Positions 1 through 5,587 of a DNA stretch of 8,236 bases are shown here, in pieces. Positions within the stretch are counted from its first letter, which is position 1. Every line of letters starts with the position of its first letter. Both the position numbers and the translations under genes were made by a program. The stretch comes from Porphyromonadaceae bacterium UBA2720 (GTDB lineage Bacteria > Bacteroidota > Bacteroidia > Bacteroidales > Muribaculaceae). The stretch spans positions 1 through 8,236 of the forward strand of contig DEKO01000073.1 of NCBI GenBank assembly GCA_002353885.1. The letters run 5' to 3'. The notes beneath the pieces are model-generated. The model was not told the origin of the DNA and searched no databases. It saw nothing but the letters and a program-made list of their open reading frames with translations.

Positions 1-34
1 TGCCGAGCTTGCTCGAGCAATGCCGAGTGCAGCC
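1..34. repeat. Palindromic intergenic repeat, copy 1 (TGCCGAG...CTCGAGCA)
   Basis: Positions 1-19 match positions 3708-3726 with one mismatch. Inside lies a perfect 12-base palindrome, TTGCTCGAGCAA (9-20). The unit folds as CGAG (4-7), a four-base loop, then CTCG (12-15), a bulged A, and GCA pairing with TGC at 1-3. It is followed by another TGCCGAG (21-27) and by GTGCAGCC (27-34), whose reverse complement closes the window at 8228-8235. The left edge is cut by the window, so its full extent is unknown. It looks like a dispersed intergenic repeat; its function is unknown. Confidence 0.5.
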
Positions 35-42
35 GAGATTAT

Positions 43-73
43 CAAAATTATTGCAAGTTGAGCGCAAAACAAA
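43..73 (-). promoter_or_regulatory. Candidate Bacteroidetes-type promoter firing leftward
   Basis: Read on the minus strand, TTTG (73-70) is followed by a 19-base spacer and then TAATTTTG (50-43). This matches the known Bacteroidetes sigma-ABfr consensus TTTG-N19-TAnnTTTG at both boxes and in spacing. It would start a transcript near position 36-40 that runs out of the left edge, implying a gene divergent from the importer. The downstream gene is not in the window, so this rests on the motif alone. Confidence 0.5.
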
Positions 74-101
74 ATGAAACACGAAGTTTTTCATTTTGTT
101 T
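67..101. repeat. AT-rich 13-bp hairpin
   Basis: AAACAAAATGAAA (67-79) pairs perfectly with TTTCATTTTGTTT (89-101) across a nine-base loop (80-88). It lies between the leftward promoter candidate, whose upstream TTTG box it overlaps, and the start of the binding-protein gene at 138. It could act as a cruciform, an operator-like site or a structure in the leader of the importer mRNA. It has no GC-rich stem, so it is not a typical terminator. Confidence 0.55.
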
Positions 102-137
102 GCCGAGACGCAGCTTAATTTATCCAAAATCATCGTT

Positions 138-1250
138 ATGAAGACAAAGTTTTTGTTGTGCCTTATGCTGGTGGCTCTGCTGGTTTCGTGCCGGGGCAAT
201 GTGACTGAGCGTCAAGCCGAAGCCACCGACTCGGTCATCACGCAAGCCCAGCTGCTGAGCCTGGAGCGACACGAGGGCTACACCCTGGCCACCATCCGCG
301 ACCCATGGAAGCAGGGTGGAGTGCTCCACCGCTATGTTCTGGTGCCGGCCGACAAGCCGCTGCCCTCCGAAATGCCCGAAGGCACACTGGTGCGCACGCC
401 GCTGCGTAGCGCACTGGTCTACAGCAGCGTACACACCTCGCTGATGCGTGAGCTGGGCATGTTCGGTTCGGTCAAGGGCGTGTGCGATGCGCAGTTTTTC
501 ACCGACCCCGAGGTGACCCAGGCCGTCAAGGCGGGCACGATAGCCGACTGCGGCTCGTCGATGGCACCGACCATCGAGCGCGTCATCGCCATGCAGCCCG
601 ACGGCATCCTCCTCTCGCCCTACCAGGACGCCACCTACGGCCAGATCACCACGCTCGACATCCCCATCATCGAGTGTGCCGACTACATGGAGACCACCCC
701 ATTGGGCAGGGCCGAGTGGGTCAAGTTCTACGGTGAACTGCTGGGCCAGCGCGAGCGGGCCGACAGCCTCTATGCTGCCGTCGAACAGGCCTACAACACG
801 CTGAAGAACAGTGTCGCTGCCGAGTGCAGGAACCGTAGCCTCAAGGTGCTGACCGAAAACGTGATACAGGGCGTGTGGAATGTGCCGGGCGGCAACAGCT
901 ACATGGCACGCATCCTCATCGACGCAGGGTTCATCTATCCCTGGGCCGATAACACCAGCACCGGTTCGCTCAACCTTGACTTCAACCAAGTGCTGGCCAA
1001 GGCGCAGGATGCCCACATTTGGCTCATCAAGTCGTTCAACATCCGCACCTACGCCGACCTCAAGGGCACCTACGGCCTCAACGACCAGTTCCGCGCGTTT
1101 CAGGAGCACAAGGTCTATGTGTGCGACACCAACCTGACGCGCTTCTACGAGCGCTTCCCCTTCCATCCCGACGTGTTGCTGCAGGAGTATCACAACCTGT
1201 GCACGGGTCGCCTCGACCAGTTGCAGTTCTTCAAACCCCTGGCGCAATGA
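138..1250 (+). CDS. ABC transporter substrate-binding lipoprotein (Fe-siderophore/cobalamin type)
   Basis: This is a 370-residue periplasmic binding protein of the Peripla_BP_2 (BtuF/FecB/FhuD-like) family. It would capture an iron complex, haem or cobalamin and hand it to the permease encoded next. The first 18 residues are a lipoprotein signal: basic MKTK, a hydrophobic stretch, then LVSC with Cys18 as the acylation site. The N-lobe contains the family patterns around RSALVYSS and the stretch from FGSVKGV to MQPDGILLSP, and a long helix links the lobes after RAEWVKFYGELLG. A longer reading frame opens at 96, but it would place 14 polar residues before the signal peptide, so ATG 138 is chosen. 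The stop overlaps the permease start (ATGA, 1247-1250), which implies translational coupling. Which substrate it binds cannot be read from the sequence; no TonB-dependent receptor or cobalamin riboswitch is visible in the short upstream stretch. Confidence 0.9.
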   Translation: MKTKFLLCLMLVALLVSCRGNVTERQAEATDSVITQAQLLSLERHEGYTLATIRDPWKQGGVLHRYVLVPADKPLPSEMPEGTLVRTPLRSALVYSSVHTSLMRELGMFGSVKGVCDAQFFTDPEVTQAVKAGTIADCGSSMAPTIERVIAMQPDGILLSPYQDATYGQITTLDIPIIECADYMETTPLGRAEWVKFYGELLGQRERADSLYAAVEQAYNTLKNSVAAECRNRSLKVLTENVIQGVWNVPGGNSYMARILIDAGFIYPWADNTSTGSLNLDFNQVLAKAQDAHIWLIKSFNIRTYADLKGTYGLNDQFRAFQEHKVYVCDTNLTRFYERFPFHPDVLLQEYHNLCTGRLDQLQFFKPLAQ

Positions 1251-2278
1251 GGCATCGCTATGGCATCACACTCGTCGTCCTGCTGGTGGCACTCGTGCTG
1301 CTGGTGGTGGCGTGCATGCTCTTCGGCTCGGTCGACATCCCCGCGGCGCGGGTGCTGGACATCGTGCTGGGGCGGGGCAGTGACAACAGGGCCTGGGAGA
1401 TTATCGTGCTCAACTCGCGCTTGCCCATGATTGTCACGGCGGCGCTGGCCGGTGCGGCGCTGGCGGTGTCGGGACTGCTGCTGCAGACCACCTTCAACAA
1501 CCCCCTGGCGGGGCCGTCCATCTTGGGCGTGTCCACCGGTGCAGGGCTGGGCGTGGCCATCATCATGCTGGCCATGGGGGGCACCATCGGTTCGGTCTTC
1601 GGCCAGACGGTGGGCAGCTATGTCGCCACCCTGCTGGGGGCCTTGCTGGGTGCAGGGGCGGTGCTTGCCATCCTCATCGTGTTCTCGTCGATTGTACGCA
1701 GCAGCACGATGCTGCTCATCATCGGCGTGCTGGTCAGTTACCTGGCTTCGAGCGTCATCTCGCTGCTCAACTCGGTGGCCAGCGAGGAGGGCGTGCACAA
1801 CTATGTGGCATGGGGCTTCGGCAACTTCTCGGGCGTGGGCGTCGACCAGCTGCCCGTCTACGTCGTCCTTATCCTGCTATCGCTGGCCGGGGCGTGGCTC
1901 ATGGTCAAACCGCTCAATGCCTTGCTGCTGGGCACACGCTATGCCCAGAACCTGGGTGTGAACACCCACCGCGTGCGCTGGCAGCTGCTGCTCATCACCG
2001 GCGTGCTCACCGCTGTGGTGACGGCCTTCTGTGGTCCCATCGGCTTCTTGGGCTTGGTGGTGCCGCACATCGCCCGGTTGATGCTGGCCACCAGTAACCA
2101 CAGTCGCCTCATCCCCGTGACCATCGTCGCCGGGGCCGACGTGGCGTTGCTGTGCACCTTGCTCAGCGTCAATGGCCGCAATGGGGTCATCCCCATCAAC
2201 GCCATCACTCCCATCATCGGAGTCCCCATCATCCTCTACATCATCCTCAACCGCCGCCGCATCCACTACTTCAACTAA
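1247..2278 (+). CDS. FecCD-family ABC transporter permease
   Basis: This is a 343-residue integral inner-membrane permease of the FecCD/BtuC family, the channel subunit for iron-siderophore, haem or cobalamin import. It is hydrophobic throughout, consistent with about ten membrane segments. Family hallmarks are RLPMIVTAALAGAALAVSG followed by LLQTTFNNPLAGPSILGVS with a GAGLG run. Near the C-terminus come GFLGLVVPHIARL, the cytoplasmic region that contacts the ATPase, and a closing VPIILYIILNRR. Length is normal for the family (about 330-350). The start is ATG 1247, inside the stop of the preceding gene. The open frame extends further upstream, but that part is antisense-like overlap with the binding-protein gene. 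Codon use is GC-rich, as in its two partner genes. Confidence 0.93.
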   Translation: MRHRYGITLVVLLVALVLLVVACMLFGSVDIPAARVLDIVLGRGSDNRAWEIIVLNSRLPMIVTAALAGAALAVSGLLLQTTFNNPLAGPSILGVSTGAGLGVAIIMLAMGGTIGSVFGQTVGSYVATLLGALLGAGAVLAILIVFSSIVRSSTMLLIIGVLVSYLASSVISLLNSVASEEGVHNYVAWGFGNFSGVGVDQLPVYVVLILLSLAGAWLMVKPLNALLLGTRYAQNLGVNTHRVRWQLLLITGVLTAVVTAFCGPIGFLGLVVPHIARLMLATSNHSRLIPVTIVAGADVALLCTLLSVNGRNGVIPINAITPIIGVPIILYIILNRRRIHYFN

Positions 2279-2280
2279 TT

Positions 2281-2304
2281 CATAATTTATAATTCATAAT
2301 TTTG
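2281..2304 (+). repeat. AT-rich tandem repeat (CATAATTT-type)
   Basis: Directly after the permease stop, the motif CATAATTT/AATTCATAATTT is repeated. Such AT-rich runs between GC-rich genes are common in Bacteroidales. The last copy contains TAATTTTG (2297-2304), which fits the TAnnTTTG promoter box. There is no TTTG at the right distance upstream, so an internal promoter for the ATPase is only a weak possibility. Confidence 0.4.
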
Positions 2305-2335
2305 AACGCTTAACCACCCAACTCCCCTCCCAGTT

Positions 2336-2435
2336 GTGACGGATTTGCAATCCGTCACGATCGAGAACGGGGTTTGCAACCCCGTAGCGGATTAAAATCC
2401 GCTCTTCAGCTGCGGCTGGATTGCAAATCCCGCCG
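2336..2435. repeat. Cluster of four tandem hairpins (REP/BIME-like) inside the importer operon
   Basis: Four hairpins lie end to end. (1) GTGACGGAT (2336-2344) pairs with ATCCGTCAC (2350-2358), loop TTGCA. (2) ACGGGGT (2367-2373) pairs with ACCCCGT (2379-2385), loop TTGCA. (3) AGCGGAT (2386-2392) pairs with ATCCGCT (2397-2403), loop TAAA. (4) CGGC-T-GGAT (2413-2421) pairs with ATCC-C-GCCG (2427-2435) with one mismatch, loop TGCAA. The stems differ in sequence but pair perfectly in the first three, and the loop is kept as TTGCA or its reverse complement. That pattern suggests selection for structure. By analogy with REP/BIME elements it may attenuate transcription or stabilise the upstream mRNA; this is inference. 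Confidence 0.75.
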
Positions 2436-2490
2436 AACGAGGGTATCGTCTTAACTCCTTTAACTCTTTAACTACTGAAATAATTCTCAA

Positions 2491-3276
2491 TTGGAACTCT
2501 TAACTACCCATAACCTCACCGTCGGCTACACGCAGGGCAAGCGTGTCACCCCGCTGCTCAGCGACCTCAACCTCACCATGCATCAGGGCCGACTCATCGC
2601 CCTGCTGGGCCAGAACGGCGCCGGCAAGTCCACCTTGCTGCGTGCCCTCACTTGCGCCGCACGCCCCCTGTCGGGAACCATCGAAATCCAGGGAAAAAAT
2701 GTCGATGACATCTCGCAGCGCGAGCGTTCTCGCCTCATCGGCCTCGTCTCTACCGACCGCATCGCTGTGGGCGGACTCACTGTCAGCGAACTCGTCGCCT
2801 TGGGCCGCCAGCCCCACACGGGTTTCCTAGGTCGCCTCAGCGCCGAGGACCATGAGATTGTCGACCAGGCCATCGCCGACGTGGGCATCAGTCACAAGGC
2901 CGGCAGCTATGTCGCCGACTTGAGCGACGGTGAGCGCCAGAAGGCCATGATTGCCCGCGCCCTGGCGCAGCAGACACCCATCATCATCCTCGACGAGCCC
3001 ACCGCCTTCCTCGACGTGGCCAGCCGCATCGAGGCCATGCAGCTGCTCCACTCGCTGGCCCACGACCGCGGCAAGGCCGTGCTCCTGTCCAGCCACGACG
3101 TGTCGCAGTCGTTGCTGCTGGCCGACGACCTGTGGCTCATCACCCGCGACCGCCAGGTCATTCAGGGCACCACGCAGTCCATCCTTCAGACCGACGCCAT
3201 GGACCGCCTCTTCACCACCCCCCGCGTCGCCTTCAACCCCACCATCCTCGACTACCAGTGGCGGCAAGAAAGTTAA
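2491..3276 (+). CDS. ABC transporter ATP-binding protein (FecE/BtuD-like), TTG start
   Basis: This is a 261-residue cytoplasmic ATPase that would power the importer formed with the two upstream gene products. Walker A is GQNGAGKST (residues 40-48), the signature is LSDGERQ (144-150), Walker B with the D-loop is IIILDEPTAFLD (164-175), and the switch His is H202. The Q-loop position reads LVSTD (85-89) instead of the usual VPQ. I believe related Bacteroidetes ATPases also have a Thr/Asp version here. The start is TTG: an in-frame TGA lies at 2476-2478, there is no ATG between it and the first beta strand, and the first internal ATG (2578) would delete the strands ahead of Walker A. It is separated from the permease by 212 bases that hold AT repeats and four hairpins, so its expression may be uncoupled from the first two genes. 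Confidence 0.92.
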   Translation: MELLTTHNLTVGYTQGKRVTPLLSDLNLTMHQGRLIALLGQNGAGKSTLLRALTCAARPLSGTIEIQGKNVDDISQRERSRLIGLVSTDRIAVGGLTVSELVALGRQPHTGFLGRLSAEDHEIVDQAIADVGISHKAGSYVADLSDGERQKAMIARALAQQTPIIILDEPTAFLDVASRIEAMQLLHSLAHDRGKAVLLSSHDVSQSLLLADDLWLITRDRQVIQGTTQSILQTDAMDRLFTTPRVAFNPTILDYQWRQES

Positions 3277-3303
3277 TAGTTTAAAGTTTATAGTTTAAAG
3301 ATT
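3276..3303. repeat. 14-base AT-rich tandem repeat after the ATPase gene
   Basis: ATAGTTTAAAGTTT (3276-3289) is followed directly by ATAGTTTAAAGATT (3290-3303), two copies with one mismatch. It begins at the last base of the ATPase stop codon. A related run (TTATAGTTAAAAGTTTAAAG) is found near 7211, after the nuclease-fold gene, so this is a recurring 3'-end sequence in this genome. Confidence 0.55.
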
Positions 3304-3357
3304 ACAACCCAAGAGGTTTAAAATCGTTCGGACGTCTATGCTCCTCCTCGGTCGTCT

Positions 3358-3381
3358 ATGCCGAGCCCACGGCTCGGCCAT
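3358..3381. repeat. GC-rich hairpin
   Basis: GCCGAGCC (3360-3367) pairs with GGCTCGGC (3371-3378) across a CAC loop, and flanking AT/AT bases extend the stem with one bulged C. It sits about 80 bases past the ATPase stop. It has no following T-run on the + strand, so it is not a textbook intrinsic terminator, though it could still mark the 3' end of the importer mRNA. It contains the TGCCGAG core seen in the other dispersed repeats of this window. Confidence 0.5.
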
Positions 3382-3544
3382 GCAAGCATATTTCCCACAA
3401 ATTCCATGGCAAATAGAGGACTAGATGTCGAATTACTGAAAATTGACAACTGGATGCAATGATGATTTTGAGGTTTGATTATAAAGATTTGCCCCAATAA
3501 TGCCATCCATCTGCCAGTCCCTCTTAAACCTTGAATCGTTCCAT

Positions 3545-3570
3545 GTTGTTTAAGTTGTTTAAGTTGTTTT
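3545..3570. repeat. Nine-base tandem repeat GTTGTTTAA
   Basis: GTTGTTTAA occurs at 3545-3553 and 3554-3562, followed by a partial third copy to about 3569. It is a short intergenic tandem array of the kind prone to copy-number change. No function is evident. Confidence 0.6.
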
Positions 3571-3655
3571 CTATTTCATCCTTTTTTCATCACTTTCCCG
3601 CCTAAACTTTTGGCAATTTCAAATAGAATCGCAAACTTTGCCACCGAATCCAGTT

Positions 3656-3684
3656 AGCCCGCTCGCGGGCTGGGTGGGTTAGGG
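3656..3684 (+). promoter_or_regulatory. Hairpin overlapping a canonical G-quadruplex motif
   Basis: AGCCCG (3656-3661) pairs with CGGGCT (3666-3671), loop CTCG. The 3' arm of that hairpin supplies the first G-tract of GGG-CT-GGG-T-GGG-TTA-GGG (3667-3684): four GGG tracts with loops of 2, 1 and 3 bases, a textbook two/three-tetrad-compatible intramolecular quadruplex motif on the + strand. The two folds cannot form together. It lies in non-coding DNA about 190 bases ahead of the tatC remnant. Folding and any regulatory role are inferred. Confidence 0.5.
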
Positions 3685-3703
3685 TCAATGGCGCAAGGTG
3701 AAT

Positions 3704-3730
3704 ACAATGCCGAGGTTGCTCGAGCATTGT
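3704..3730. repeat. Palindromic intergenic repeat, copy 2
   Basis: ACAATGC-CGAG (3704-3714) pairs with CTCG-A-GCATTGT (3719-3730), an 11-bp stem with one bulged A and a GTTG loop. Positions 3708-3726 match 1-19 with one mismatch. Two copies in 8 kb, both intergenic and both able to fold the same way, indicate a dispersed repeat family. Confidence 0.6.
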
Positions 3731-3856
3731 TGATTCGCAGCCCATTGATGCTGAAAGACATATAAAGGACGTTACTTGTGACGTTTATCTTCGGTCTTCA
3801 AACTTCGCAACTTTGACTACCTCCGGAGGTTACGGCAACGGCAACGTCAATGTCGG

Positions 3857-4036
3857 GTGTATTATGCTGAGTTGATGGCGCACTATCGTCGCCATGCCAT
3901 CGTTCTGATTGCGCTGGTGGCCGCCATCATCACACCGCCCGACCTGTTGACCCTGGTGCTGGTGGCTGTGCCGATGTACGCCCTCTACGAGGTGAGCATC
4001 CGCATCGTTCGCCACGTCACCATCGCCGAAGAATAA
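3857..4036 (+). pseudogene. tatC: 3' remnant of tatC (twin-arginine translocase subunit)
   Basis: The frame reads VYYAELMAHYRRHAIV, then AAIITPPD, then VPMYALYEVSI, and ends IAEE with TAA at 4034-4036. RYRRHAIV...AAxITPPD...P...LYEvSI is the conserved C-terminal signature of TatC, covering the last two membrane segments. TatC is the multi-spanning core of the Tat export system and is normally about 240-270 residues. Only about 60 remain here, 53 from the internal ATG 3875. Upstream in the same frame the sequence becomes Arg/Gln-rich (from the hexamer repeat) and reaches a TGA at 3779-3781, with no TatC-like sequence in any frame. It is therefore a decayed or truncated copy; a full tatC is expected elsewhere. 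Translation of a two-helix peptide cannot be excluded. Confidence 0.75.
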
Positions 4037-4148
4037 ATAAAGGGTCACCTTTCCCATGTCGGGCGGTGATTGATGCCGGCGAGACGGTTTTGGTTACCTT
4101 TTTGAGTTGTTGATATTTATATGTTGTAACACACAAAATTGATTGAAA

Positions 4149-5492
4149 ATGATTTCTAAATTAGGACATCTGTTTTCGCGCCGAAACGATAAGGAGATTC
4201 TGGACTCAGAAGAGCTCTTTCAACGTGCGAAACAATATCACAACGGTACTGGGGTGAAGCAAGACCTTGTCAAGGCGGTAAAGCTATACCAGCAGTCTGC
4301 TGACATGGGTAATATGAAGGCGAAGCACAATCTTGCATTGCTGCACATCGCGCAAGAAGGCGGCTTGACAGACAAAGAACTGGGCAGGCAGATGCTGGAA
4401 GAACTAATTGAGGCGGGCGTTGTTAATGCTATGTTTAATCTTGGTAAGTTACTGCAAGAAGGGGTATTGCTGGCAAAAGACATTGACCGGGGAACACAAC
4501 TGCTGGAAGATGCGTCTCATCAGGGATTCGGGGCAGCAAGTTATCAACTCGGAGCCTATTATATAAATGAATTGAAAGACAGCGCTAAAGGATTAGAGTA
4601 TCTAAAGTTGGCAGCAAAACAAGACTATGCACTGGCGAACAGGTTATTGGCAGATATGTACGAACAGGGTCAGTTTGTTGAAGTTGATTTCAAACAATCT
4701 TTCATGTATCTGCAGCGGGCTGCTGAGCTTGATGATCCTATTAGCCAATTAAAGTGGGGAATGATTTCCGTCGAAATGATGCATCAATTCAACACTGGCA
4801 TAGCTTGGGTCAGAAAAGCTTTGAAACAGGGAGTAGGGGGCGCTTATGAGTTCCTGGATTCACTTGGCTTGGTTGACGAGATGTCAAGTGACGAAAGAAT
4901 AGAACATTTTTTAGAAGACATTGCCGTTCCAACCGACCAGCAATCGCAGGAAGCATTGGATGCTGCACAGAAAAAGTTTGATCAGATGTATAAGTGCTGT
5001 GAGTATGGCGACCCTGTCGCTCAATGCCTCCTAGGCTTTATGGCACAATGGGGTATTGGGATGCCCAAGGATCAACAGCAGGCTGTAAAGTTGTTTCGAT
5101 TGTCGGCCGAGCAGGGTCAACCTGAAGCGTTCAACTTCTTAGGAATGGCTCTTATTAATATGGGACAGTTTGATGAGGGCAATATGTATCTGAGCAAGGG
5201 AGCGGAAATGGGCAACCGTGAGGCGGTACACAATCTGGGAAACTCTTATTATTACGCTCGGGGTGTGGAGCAAGATGTCGAGAAGGCTGTGGAATTGTGG
5301 CAACGAGGTGCCGAGATGGGCAACCCTGACTCGATGCGTACGATTGGGAACTGTTATCTCCATGGGGTGGGGGTTGAGTGTGACGTGTCTAAAGGCATTG
5401 AATGGTTGACCAAGGCTGTTGAGTTGGGTTGTACAGAAGCTATCCCCACGCTGAATGATGCCATGAAAAAACTTGGTAATCAGTCACGATGA
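4149..5492 (+). CDS. Sel1-repeat (TPR-like) protein
   Basis: This 447-residue protein is built almost entirely of Sel1-like repeats, helical hairpins of about 36 residues that serve as protein-protein interaction scaffolds. Clear repeats are at residues 22-60 (A..YHNGTGVKQD..KAV.LYQQSADMGN), 60-200 (more diverged) and 285-440. The last block is the cleanest: LGFMAQWGIGMPKD, LGNSYYYARGVEQDVEKAVELW and IGNCYLHGVGVECDVSKGIEWL. A diverged linker (about 235-285) separates the two blocks. There is no signal peptide or membrane segment, so it is probably cytosolic. ATG 4149 is preferred to TTG 4143 two codons upstream. Codon use is visibly more AT-rich than in the importer and the nuclease-fold gene, which may mean later acquisition or a different expression class. 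The client proteins are unknown. Confidence 0.88.
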   Translation: MISKLGHLFSRRNDKEILDSEELFQRAKQYHNGTGVKQDLVKAVKLYQQSADMGNMKAKHNLALLHIAQEGGLTDKELGRQMLEELIEAGVVNAMFNLGKLLQEGVLLAKDIDRGTQLLEDASHQGFGAASYQLGAYYINELKDSAKGLEYLKLAAKQDYALANRLLADMYEQGQFVEVDFKQSFMYLQRAAELDDPISQLKWGMISVEMMHQFNTGIAWVRKALKQGVGGAYEFLDSLGLVDEMSSDERIEHFLEDIAVPTDQQSQEALDAAQKKFDQMYKCCEYGDPVAQCLLGFMAQWGIGMPKDQQQAVKLFRLSAEQGQPEAFNFLGMALINMGQFDEGNMYLSKGAEMGNREAVHNLGNSYYYARGVEQDVEKAVELWQRGAEMGNPDSMRTIGNCYLHGVGVECDVSKGIEWLTKAVELGCTEAIPTLNDAMKKLGNQSR

Positions 5493-5587
5493 CAACTAGA
5501 TTCTTATTATGGCAATAGACACTATCCGACTGTTATGGAATCTACGGTTACTTTATGACTCGTCCGATACATTATAAAAAATAGTAG

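Larger units (their letters stand above)
3277..3856. other. Gene-free, repeat-rich stretch
   Basis: About 580 bases without a recognisable intact gene. It holds the AT tandem repeat at its left edge, a short direct repeat CGTCTATGC (3333-3341 and 3353-3361), a GC-rich hairpin (3358-3381), a nine-base tandem repeat (3545-3570), a hairpin that overlaps a G-quadruplex motif (3656-3684), the second copy of the palindromic repeat (3704-3730), a 12-base perfect palindrome ACCTCCGGAGGT (3819-3830) and a hexamer run CGGCAA/CGGCAA/CGTCAA (3833-3850). The hexamer run abuts the point where TatC similarity begins. The part from 3390 to 3540 shows nothing I can name. Confidence 0.6.

Noticed and set aside
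96..137. Upstream ATG at 96 as the start of the binding protein
   Set aside because: It would put 14 polar residues ahead of a complete lipoprotein signal peptide, and its ATG falls inside a 13-bp hairpin arm. ATG 138 gives a normal signal.
1..137. Cobalamin riboswitch ahead of the importer
   Set aside because: No B12-box-like or other riboswitch pattern was seen. The upstream DNA in the window is short and made of palindromic repeats, so a site further left cannot be ruled out.
120..1247. Long open frame (375 codons) on the minus strand opposite the binding-protein gene
   Set aside because: It is a GC-rich antisense shadow: low-complexity Gly/Val/His/Gln-rich protein with no motif, while the + strand encodes a clear lipoprotein in an operon.
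1190..1798. Minus-strand 202-codon open frame across the permease start
   Set aside because: It is His/Gln/Arg-rich low-complexity sequence, typical of a shadow of GC-rich coding DNA.
2336..2435. CRISPR array
   Set aside because: The units are self-complementary hairpins of differing sequence and spacing with no constant direct repeat, and no cas genes are near.
3819..3830. GGAGG within ACCTCCGGAGGT as a ribosome binding site
   Set aside because: It is half of a perfect palindrome, 45 bases from the nearest plausible ATG, and Bacteroidetes genes rarely use Shine-Dalgarno sites.
3830..4057. Minus-strand 75-codon open frame
   Set aside because: It is opposite the tatC remnant, and its Asp/His-rich protein has no recognisable pattern.
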